Below are positions 7,263-13,166 of a DNA stretch of 13,166 nt, piece by piece. The stretch is from Clostridiales bacterium UBA6981 (GTDB lineage: Bacteria > Bacillota > Clostridia > Oscillospirales > Oscillospiraceae). The stretch is from contig DJYJ01000005.1 of the NCBI GenBank assembly GCA_002450075.1, forward strand, positions 1 to 13,166. The letters run 5' to 3'. How positions within the stretch are numbered: position 1 is the stretch's first letter; every line of letters begins with the position of its first letter. A program made the position numbers and the translations under genes. The notes beneath the pieces were generated by a model that saw nothing but the letters and a program-made list of their open reading frames with translations, was not told the DNA's origin and made no database searches.

Positions 7263-9410
7263 ATGAACAAAATGATTTCCAAAGAGCGTGTCGTGGCCAT
7301 GGCGGTGCTGCTCGTCCTGCTGCTCGCCGTCTACCTGGTCTTCCTCTACCGGGTGCAGATCATCGAGGGCGAGGAGTACTACCTGGCCGGCAGCCAGATG
7401 CAGACCAAGGAGGAGACCATCACCGCCTCTCGCGGCGACATCCTCGACCGCTACGGCCGCGTGCTGATCAGCAACAAGGAATGCTATGACCTGACGATCG
7501 ACACCGCCAAGCTCTTTGCCAGTGAGGATCCGAACGCCGTTCTGCTGGAGCTGATCGACATGGTCAACGAGTTTGGCGACACCTATATCGACGATCTGCC
7601 GATCTCGATGGAGCCGCCGTTTGACTATGACCCGAACATGACCGAGATCCAGCGCACGATGCTCGAGGCTTATTTCAAGGACAAGGAAAAGAGCCTGCCG
7701 GCCAACCCGACCGCGGTCGAGCTTTTGAGCTATATGCGCACGCGCTATGACATTGACAGCAACTACACCTCCGAGCAGATGCGCAAGATCGCCGGGCTGC
7801 GCTATTCCATCAACGTCCGCTACGCGATCAACACCGCCGAATACGTCTTTGTCCAGGATGCGAGCATGAAGCTGATCACCTCGATCATGGAGACCAAGCT
7901 CGCCGGCATCCAGGTCAAGCGCTCGTTCACCCGCGACTATCAGACGAACTATGCCGCGCACATCCTCGGCTACACGGGTCTGATGACGCAGGAGGAATAT
8001 GAAAAATACTCGCTGCTCGAGTACTCCACCGACGCCATGGTCGGCAAGGACGGCATCGAGTACGCCTTTGAAAACTATCTCCACGGCAACGACGGCAAGG
8101 TGCTCGTGACGCGCACCGCCTCCGGCACCGTGCTGGCCAACCAGTATGAGAAGGAGCCCGAGCCCGGCAACCACATCTACATCACGCTCGACATCGTGCT
8201 GCAGGAGCAGGTGGAGCGTATCCTGGCCAACGGCATCGACATTCTCATGAGCGAACGCAAGAACGAAAAAGCCGAACAGGAGGCGCTCGGCAACTGGACC
8301 TTTGAGGACGGTTACTGGGAGATCACGGGCGCGGCCTGCGTCGTCGTCGATGTCAAGAGCGGCGAGCCGCTCGCGATCGCGAGCTGGCCGACTTATGACG
8401 TTTCGACCATCATCGAAAACTATTCCACGCTGCTTGAAGAGCCGAACGCCCCGCTGTTCAACCGCGCGCTGATGGGCGCCTACGCCCCCGGCTCGGCCTT
8501 CAAGCCCTGCACCGCCACGGCGGCGCTGGCCCAGGGCATCATCAACACCGAGGACAAGATCAAGTGCGACGGCGTCTTCACCAAATACGCCGCCAACGGC
8601 TATGCGCCTGAGTGCTGGATCTGGACGGCGGTGGAAGGCGAGCATTATACGCACGGCCAGCTGAACGTGACCGACGCGCTGCTCCACTCCTGCAACTACT
8701 TCTTCTACACCGTCTCCGACAAGCTGGGCGTCGACGACCTCGGCCGCTTCGCCCACGCCTACGGTCTCGGCGAGCACACCGGCATCGAACTGACGGAGAC
8801 CGTCGGCAACATGTCCAACCGCGCCAACCACGCCGACTACACCGGCACCGAGTGGCGAATCGGTGACACGCTGCAGGCCGGCATCGGCCAGTCCGACTCG
8901 ATCTTCTCCCCCATCCAGCTTGCCGAGTACTGCGCCACCGTCGCCAACAGCGGCGTGCGCCACTCCGCCTCGATCCTCAAATACGTGCGCAGCTATGACT
9001 ACGACGAGCTGATCTATGACCGCAAGCCGGAGGTCTTGAGCAACGTCAACGACCTGAAGGTCGGCGGCATCGGTGACTTCAACTGGTTTGCGATCCAGGA
9101 GGGTATGAGGCTCGTTGCCAACGATACCGTCAACAACGGCTCGGTTGCGAAATATTTCTTCGACTATCCGCAGTCCAAGCGCGTCGCGGCCAAGACCGGG
9201 ACCGCCCAGAAGGGTAAAAACATCGTCAACGACGCTATCTTCATCTGCTATGCGCCCTATGACGACCCCCAGATTGCGATGGCCTTTGTCGTTGAGCGCG
9301 GCAAGGCCGGTGCCAACTGTGCCTTCATGGCGCGCCAGGTGCTCGACGCCTATTGGACGATCAAGAGCTATTCCGACACCTCGGAGCATGAAATGGCACT
9401 GCTGAAGTGA
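7263..9410 (+). CDS. mrdA: Penicillin-binding protein 2 (elongation transpeptidase)
   Basis: About 715 residues, a class B penicillin-binding protein of the MrdA/PBP2 type. It cross-links lateral-wall peptidoglycan together with RodA, MreC and MreD. A single N-terminal membrane anchor (about 9-29) is followed by the pedestal/dimerisation domain (about 45-320), which starts with the conserved SRGDILDRYGRVL. The transpeptidase domain holds all three motifs: SxxK at S411-K414 (SAFK), SxN at S476-N478 (SCN) and KTGT at 644-647, so the enzyme should be active and penicillin-sensitive in principle. The ATG at 7263 has TGAGG 7 nt upstream; an in-frame TTG two codons earlier and an ATG at 7272 are less likely. 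It is the last gene of the maf-mreC-mreD-mrdA cluster and is closed by a strong terminator 15 nt after its stop. No D,D-carboxypeptidase or rodA accompanies it here. Confidence 0.95.
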   Translation: MNKMISKERVVAMAVLLVLLLAVYLVFLYRVQIIEGEEYYLAGSQMQTKEETITASRGDILDRYGRVLISNKECYDLTIDTAKLFASEDPNAVLLELIDMVNEFGDTYIDDLPISMEPPFDYDPNMTEIQRTMLEAYFKDKEKSLPANPTAVELLSYMRTRYDIDSNYTSEQMRKIAGLRYSINVRYAINTAEYVFVQDASMKLITSIMETKLAGIQVKRSFTRDYQTNYAAHILGYTGLMTQEEYEKYSLLEYSTDAMVGKDGIEYAFENYLHGNDGKVLVTRTASGTVLANQYEKEPEPGNHIYITLDIVLQEQVERILANGIDILMSERKNEKAEQEALGNWTFEDGYWEITGAACVVVDVKSGEPLAIASWPTYDVSTIIENYSTLLEEPNAPLFNRALMGAYAPGSAFKPCTATAALAQGIINTEDKIKCDGVFTKYAANGYAPECWIWTAVEGEHYTHGQLNVTDALLHSCNYFFYTVSDKLGVDDLGRFAHAYGLGEHTGIELTETVGNMSNRANHADYTGTEWRIGDTLQAGIGQSDSIFSPIQLAEYCATVANSGVRHSASILKYVRSYDYDELIYDRKPEVLSNVNDLKVGGIGDFNWFAIQEGMRLVANDTVNNGSVAKYFFDYPQSKRVAAKTGTAQKGKNIVNDAIFICYAPYDDPQIAMAFVVERGKAGANCAFMARQVLDAYWTIKSYSDTSEHEMALLK

Positions 9411-9424
9411 TCCCCGCCGCTCTT

Positions 9425-9458
9425 CGGGCCGTCCCGCAGGGGACGGCCCGTTTTCTTT
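9425..9458 (+). terminator. Intrinsic terminator after mrdA
   Basis: An 11-bp perfect GC-rich stem (9425-9435 with 9440-9450) has the loop GCAG and is followed by TTTTCTTT. It closes the five-gene unit. Directly downstream, an A run (9460-9467), a small TCCC/GGGA hairpin (9472-9482) and a T run (9483-9488) could pair as a weaker second hairpin. Confidence 0.93.
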
Positions 9459-9500
9459 GAAAAAAAACGCTTCCCACCGGGATTTTTTCTCAGTTTTTTG

Positions 9501-9529
9501 TTGAACTTTGGGCTGTCTGCGTTTATAAT
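9501..9529 (+). promoter_or_regulatory. Near-consensus sigma-A promoter for the MgsA-like gene
   Basis: TTGAAC (9501-9506) and a perfect TATAAT (9524-9529) are separated by the optimal 17 nt, with an A/T-rich upstream region (T runs 9483-9499) that may act as an UP-like element. The inferred leader is about 35-40 nt before the ATG at 9573. This is the strongest promoter in the window. Confidence 0.85.
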
Positions 9530-9572
9530 AGTTGAGATGAATTAGATGACGGATGCATGAATGGAGTAAAGA

Positions 9573-9977
9573 ATGAATATTGCATTGATGGCACACGACA
9601 GAAAGAAAGAACTGATGGTGCAGTTCTGCATCGCATACTGCGGCATTCTGGCCGAGCATTCGCTCTGCGCCACGCACGTGACGGGCAAGCTCGTCAGCGA
9701 GGCGACGGGGCTGCCGATCACGCTCTATCTCCACGCGGACCAGGGCGGCTCCCAGCAGATCGGCGCGCGCATCTCCTTCAACGAGATCGACCTTGTCCTG
9801 TTCTTCTGCGATCCCGCCAACCCCGGCGGCTTTGACGACATCAACAAGATCGAGCGTCTGTGCGACCAGTATCAGATCCCCTTTGCGACCAACGCCGCCA
9901 CGGCCGAGGTCCTGGTGCAGGGTCTGCGGCGCGGCGACCTCGACTGGCGCAACATCGTCAATCCCCAGCGGCGCTGA
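9573..9977 (+). CDS. Methylglyoxal synthase-like protein, altered active site
   Basis: A 134-residue protein of the MgsA family and MGS-like fold. MgsA converts dihydroxyacetone phosphate to methylglyoxal and phosphate. The frame and both ends match clostridial MgsA: MNIALMAHDRKKELMVQFC at the start, NEIDLVLFF, ATNAATAEVL, and GLRRGDLDWRNIVNP at the end. Compared by eye with remembered E. coli MgsA, H8 and D9 (H19/D20), K12 (K23), D80 (D91) and probably D89 (D101) are kept. However, the catalytic base D71 is S60 (GGSQQ for GGDQQ), S65-G66 are H54-A55, the phosphate loop ATGTTG is ATHVTG, and the H98 loop is replaced by NPGGFDD. It is therefore probably not a working methylglyoxal synthase; it may bind another small ligand or act on another substrate. 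GGAG lies 6 nt before the ATG. It has its own strong promoter and a terminator behind it. Existing annotation would likely call it mgsA. Confidence 0.87.
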   Translation: MNIALMAHDRKKELMVQFCIAYCGILAEHSLCATHVTGKLVSEATGLPITLYLHADQGGSQQIGARISFNEIDLVLFFCDPANPGGFDDINKIERLCDQYQIPFATNAATAEVLVQGLRRGDLDWRNIVNPQRR

Positions 9978-10001
9978 ACTGTCGCCCCTCAATAGTCTTT
10001 C

Positions 10002-10045
10002 AAACCGCAGTTCGTATGAGTATGGCCTGCGGTTTTGCTTTTTTC
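10002..10045 (+). terminator. Intrinsic terminator between the MgsA-like gene and hisS
   Basis: A 9-bp stem AAACCGCAG (10002-10010) with CTGCGGTTT (10027-10035), a 16-nt loop, and then TGCTTTTTTC. The loop is longer than usual, so termination may be partial. I found no convincing promoter between this hairpin and hisS, so some read-through would be needed to express hisS-aspS. Confidence 0.7.
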
Positions 10046-10072
10046 ACTATCACGCCGAAAGGAACGTCTCTT

Positions 10073-11428
10073 ATGGCAAAAGTTACGCCGCGCACGCTCT
10101 CCGGCTTTATGGAGCTTCTGCCCCGGCAGCAGCTTCAGTTTGAGCGCATGAAGGACACGCTGCGCGATACCTATGCGTCCTACGGCTTCACGCCGCTGGA
10201 CACCCCCGTGATTGAATCGGCCGAGGTGCTGCTCGCCAAGGGCGGCGGCGAGACCGAAAAGCAGATCTACCGCTTTACCAAGGGCGAGAGCGATCTGGCG
10301 CTGCGCTTTGATCTGACGGTGCCGCTGGCAAAATACGTCGCCGCGCATTATGCCGAGCTCTCCTTCCCCTTCCGCCGTTTTCAGATCGGCAAGGTCTACC
10401 GCGGCGAGCGCGCCCAGCGCGGCCGCTTCCGCGAATTCTACCAGGCCGACATCGACGTGATCGGCGACGGCAAGCTGGACATCACGAACGAGGCGGAGAT
10501 CCCCGCCATCATCTATGACACCTTTACGCGTCTGGGCGTCCGGCGCTTTCAGATCCGCGTGAACAACCGCAAGCTCCTAAACGGCTTTTACGCCATGAAC
10601 GGCATGAGCGAGAAAGCCGGCGAGATCATGCGCACGGTGGACAAGCTCGACAAGATCGGCGCGGAAAAGGTGCGCCAGCTTTTGATCGACGAGGTCAAGA
10701 TGCTGCCCTGCAAGGCCGAGAACGTCATGGACTTCATGGCCATCCGCGGCACGAACGCCGAGGTGCTCGCCTCGCTCGAGCGCTACCGCGGCATGGACGC
10801 GACCTTTGACGAGGGGCTTGAGGAGCTCAACGCGGTCGTGAAATATCTCGCCGCCTTCGGCGTAAGCGAAGAAAACTTTGCCGTGGATCTGACGATCGCG
10901 CGCGGGCTCGACTACTACACTGGCACGGTGTACGAGACGATCATGCTCGACCACCCGGAGATCGGCTCGGTCTGCTCCGGCGGCCGCTATGACAATCTGG
11001 CGGAGTATTACACCGACCGGCAGCTGCCCGGCGTGGGCATCTCGATCGGGCTGACGCGCTTTTTCTATGTGCTCAGCGAGCAGGGTCTCCTCGCCGAGGA
11101 GTCTGTCGGTGCCTCGTGCGACGCGCTCGTGCTGCCGATGACGGAGGATCTCTCCGCCGCCATTGCCGCCGCGGCCGCGCTGCGCCGCGAGGGGCTGCGC
11201 GTGCAGCTGTACACCGAAAAGAAAAAGTTCAAGGCCAAAATGAACTATGCCGACAAGATCGGCGTGCCCTATGTCGTCTTCCTCGGCGAGGACGAGATCG
11301 CGGAGGGCGTGCTCTCCGTCAAGGATATGCGCTCGGGCGAGCAGCGCAAGCTCTCCGTTTCCGAGACCGCCGCGCTGATCCGCGCCGACATGTCCGCGCG
11401 CGCTTCCGCCGCGCTGATCCGCGAATAA
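10073..11428 (+). CDS. hisS: Histidine--tRNA ligase
   Basis: A 451-residue class II histidyl-tRNA synthetase, which charges tRNA-His in the cytosol. Motif 2 lies at about 99-129 (FRRFQIGKVYRGE, then GRFREFYQADIDVIG). The histidine-specific motifs are RGLDYYTG at 277-284 and SGGRYDNL a little further on. Motif 3 is GVGISIGLTRF from residue 320. The C-terminal anticodon-binding domain (about 345-440) contains YTEKKKFKAKMNYADKIGVPYVV. The ATG at 10073 follows AAAGGA by 9 nt and matches the expected N-terminus (PRTLSGFMELLP); an upstream open extension has no family similarity. The motif 2 wording (REFYQADIDVIG) differs from the RYRQFHQFGVEAIG style of Bacillus-type HisRS and resembles a second bacterial lineage. 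aspS follows 43 nt downstream, the common Firmicutes hisS-aspS pairing. No T-box leader fits in the short upstream gap. Confidence 0.95.
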   Translation: MAKVTPRTLSGFMELLPRQQLQFERMKDTLRDTYASYGFTPLDTPVIESAEVLLAKGGGETEKQIYRFTKGESDLALRFDLTVPLAKYVAAHYAELSFPFRRFQIGKVYRGERAQRGRFREFYQADIDVIGDGKLDITNEAEIPAIIYDTFTRLGVRRFQIRVNNRKLLNGFYAMNGMSEKAGEIMRTVDKLDKIGAEKVRQLLIDEVKMLPCKAENVMDFMAIRGTNAEVLASLERYRGMDATFDEGLEELNAVVKYLAAFGVSEENFAVDLTIARGLDYYTGTVYETIMLDHPEIGSVCSGGRYDNLAEYYTDRQLPGVGISIGLTRFFYVLSEQGLLAEESVGASCDALVLPMTEDLSAAIAAAAALRREGLRVQLYTEKKKFKAKMNYADKIGVPYVVFLGEDEIAEGVLSVKDMRSGEQRKLSVSETAALIRADMSARASAALIRE

Positions 11429-11471
11429 AGCGTATACAGACTTTTCTAAAGAGGAAAAGAGGAATAAAAAG

Positions 11472-13166
11472 ATGAAACAATCCCGTACCCACACCTGCGG
11501 AGAGCTGCGTCTTTCCGACGTCGGCAAGACCGTCACCCTCGCCGGCTGGATGGAAAACGTCCGTGCCGTCTCCGCCTCGCTCGCCTTCGTCGTCATCCGT
11601 GACTTCTACGGCACGACCCAGCTCGTCGTCGAGAGCGAGGACATGATGAACACGATCCGCGCGATCAACAAGGAATCCACGATCTCCGTCACCGGCACGG
11701 TGCGCGAGCGTGCCAGCAAGAACCCCAAGCTGCCCACCGGCGAGATCGAGGTCGTCCCCGCGTCGATCCGCGTGCTGGGCAAGTGCCGCTACAACGAGCT
11801 GCCCTTTGAGATCAACCGCAGCCGCGAGGCCGACGAGGCCGCGAGACTGAAGTACCGCTTCCTCGATCTGCGTAACCCGGCCGTGAAGAAGAACATCATC
11901 CTCCGCTGCCAGGTCGTCGCCGAGATCCGCCGTCTCATGACCGAGCACGGCTTTCTGGAGATCACCACGCCGATCCTCACCGCCTCCTCCCCCGAGGGCG
12001 CGCGCGACTATCTTGTCCCGGCGCGCAAGCATCCGGGCAAGTTCTATGCCCTGCCCCAGGCGCCGCAGCAGTTCAAGCAGCTGCTGATGGCCTCCGGCTT
12101 TGACCGCTATTTCCAGATCGCCCCCTGCTTCCGGGATGAGGACGCGCGCGGCGACCGTACGCCGGGCGAGTTCTATCAGCTCGACATGGAGATGTCCTTT
12201 GCCGAGCAGGACGACGTTCTGGGCGTTCTGGAGGAAGTGCTCGTGCCCGTTTTTGAAAAATTCGGTCTCTATGGCGACCGCGTGACGCCCGCCCCCTTCC
12301 AGCGCATCCCCTATCTCGAGGCGATGGAGAAATACGGCACGGACAAGCCCGACCTGCGCATCGACCTGGAGATCCAGGACGCCACTTCTCTGCTGCAGAA
12401 TGTCGGCTTTGCCCCCTTCGAGGGCAATACCGTCAAGGCCGTTGTGGTCAGCGGCTTTGAGGCCACGCGCAAGCAGATCGACAAGCTCTGCGCCGACGTG
12501 GAGGTGCAGACCGCGCAGAAGACCTACTGGTTCCGTCTCGACGAAAACGGCGAGATCGTGGGCGGCATTTCGAAGTTCGTCCAGCCCGTCAAGGAGCAGC
12601 TTGTCGCGGCGCTCGGCCTTACGCCCGGCTGCTTTGTCGGTCTCGCGGCCGGCAAGCTCGCCGTCGCCCAGAAGACCGCCGGCGTGCTGCGCACCAAGCT
12701 CGGCGCGCTCTGCCCCGCGCATATGGACAAGGAGCAGTACAAGCTCTGCTGGATCGTCGATTTCCCGATGTACGAGATCGGCGAGGAGTCCGGCGAGCTG
12801 GAGTTCTGCCACAACCCGTTCTCGATGCCTTCCGGCGGTCTCGAGGTCCTCGAGAAGGCCGAGCGCGGCGAGATCGACCCGCTCACCATCATGGCCAACC
12901 AGTACGACCTGGTCTGCAACGGCTATGAGACCGCGTCCGGCGCCGTCCGCAACCACGACCCCGAGATCATGATCAAGGCCTTTGAGATGGTGCGTCTCGG
13001 CGAGGAGGACGTGAAAAAGAAGTTCCCCGCCATGTACAACGCCTTCTGCTACGGCGCTCCCCCCCACGCTGGCTGCGCCCCCGGGATCGACCGCATCGTG
13101 ATGCTGCTCACGGGCGAGGAGTCGATCCGCGAGGTCATCACCTTCCCGATGAACCAGAAGGCGCAG
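11472..13166 (+). CDS. aspS: Aspartate--tRNA ligase, 3' end cut by the window
   Basis: 565 codons are present and open to the last base; bacterial AspRS is about 590 residues, so only a short tail is missing. The N-terminal OB-fold anticodon domain (about 1-105) is followed by the class II catalytic core: motif 1 region to EITTPIL (163-169), the SPEGARDYLVPAR block (173-185) and motif 2 CFRDEDARGDR (219-229). A GAD-type insertion (about 290-410) is present, so this is the bacterial-type enzyme. Motif 3 GCAPGIDR ends at R541, and the frame runs off in FPMNQKAQ. Odd points: the OB fold reads NVRAVSASLAF where RRD(H/L)G is usual, and motif 2 continues TPGEFYQLDMEMSF instead of QPEFTQIDIE, a form I associate with alphaproteobacterial AspRS. 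Whether it also charges tRNA-Asn is not decidable here. AGAGGA is 8 nt before the ATG. It is downstream of hisS and co-transcribed. Confidence 0.95.
   Translation, partial: MKQSRTHTCGELRLSDVGKTVTLAGWMENVRAVSASLAFVVIRDFYGTTQLVVESEDMMNTIRAINKESTISVTGTVRERASKNPKLPTGEIEVVPASIRVLGKCRYNELPFEINRSREADEAARLKYRFLDLRNPAVKKNIILRCQVVAEIRRLMTEHGFLEITTPILTASSPEGARDYLVPARKHPGKFYALPQAPQQFKQLLMASGFDRYFQIAPCFRDEDARGDRTPGEFYQLDMEMSFAEQDDVLGVLEEVLVPVFEKFGLYGDRVTPAPFQRIPYLEAMEKYGTDKPDLRIDLEIQDATSLLQNVGFAPFEGNTVKAVVVSGFEATRKQIDKLCADVEVQTAQKTYWFRLDENGEIVGGISKFVQPVKEQLVAALGLTPGCFVGLAAGKLAVAQKTAGVLRTKLGALCPAHMDKEQYKLCWIVDFPMYEIGEESGELEFCHNPFSMPSGGLEVLEKAERGEIDPLTIMANQYDLVCNGYETASGAVRNHDPEIMIKAFEMVRLGEEDVKKKFPAMYNAFCYGAPPHAGCAPGIDRIVMLLTGEESIREVITFPMNQKAQ

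Noticed and set aside
9573..9977. Frameshift or pseudogene explanation for the altered MgsA motifs
   Set aside because: The frame is open from start to stop at normal length, conserved segments flank each altered loop in the same frame, and no compensating indels are apparent.
7134..9992. A 952-codon open frame on the minus strand opposite mrdA and the MgsA-like gene
   Set aside because: It crosses the mrdA terminator and the mgsA-like promoter, is low-complexity in V/G/A/D/R, and contains no known motif; it is a coding-strand shadow.
9978..10072. T-box riboswitch upstream of hisS
   Set aside because: Only 95 nt are available, most taken by a simple hairpin; no T-box core sequence or specifier stem is visible.
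11319..13067. A 582-codon open frame on the minus strand opposite hisS and aspS
   Set aside because: Antisense to two aminoacyl-tRNA synthetases with complete motifs; its composition is typical of reverse-complement artefacts.
1..13166. Phage, CRISPR, toxin-antitoxin or other defence system
   Set aside because: No integrase, repeats with spacers, small toxin genes or att-like repeats were seen, and all genes share similar composition and housekeeping roles.

Overview
The window looks like chromosomal core sequence from a GC-rich member of the Clostridia, most likely Oscillospirales/Oscillospiraceae. The reasons are a DnaD-type primosome gene next to a DnaI/DnaC-like helicase loader, a maf-mreC-mreD-mrdA wall cluster, a hisS-aspS pair, a clostridial-type MgsA relative, strong AGGAG-type ribosome binding sites, sigma-A promoters with perfect TATAAT boxes, and strong GC bias at third codon positions. 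The order-level call is inference from remembered family patterns. I see no mobile element, CRISPR array, tRNA or rRNA.

Left part, minus strand (65-3015): a three-gene unit transcribed right to left. A DnaD-domain replication initiation protein overlaps a DnaC/DnaI-like AAA+ loader by 4 nt (ATGA), and a DUF2804 protein of unknown function follows 51 nt later. The unit starts from a promoter at about 3064-3092 and runs towards a hairpin at 22-53.

Middle, plus strand (3084-9458): a divergent promoter, whose -35 box overlaps that of the dnaD promoter, drives a U32-family protein (RNA hydroxylase/collagenase-like), maf, mreC, mreD and mrdA (PBP2). Start and stop codons nearly touch and a strong terminator closes the unit. 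Maf, MreC, MreD and PBP2 form an elongasome/cell-shape module; no mreB, minC or minD lies within it.

Right part, plus strand (9501-13166): a near-consensus promoter precedes a methylglyoxal-synthase-family gene in which several active-site residues are replaced. A hairpin terminator follows, then hisS and aspS; aspS runs off the window end a few codons before its expected stop.

Most of the window is ordinary housekeeping sequence. The observation most worth following is the MgsA-like protein with a rewritten catalytic pocket. Secondary points are the aspartyl- and histidyl-tRNA synthetases, whose signature motifs differ from the Bacillus-type enzymes, and the compact divergent promoter region between replication and RNA-modification/wall genes. 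I see no clear new multi-gene system.
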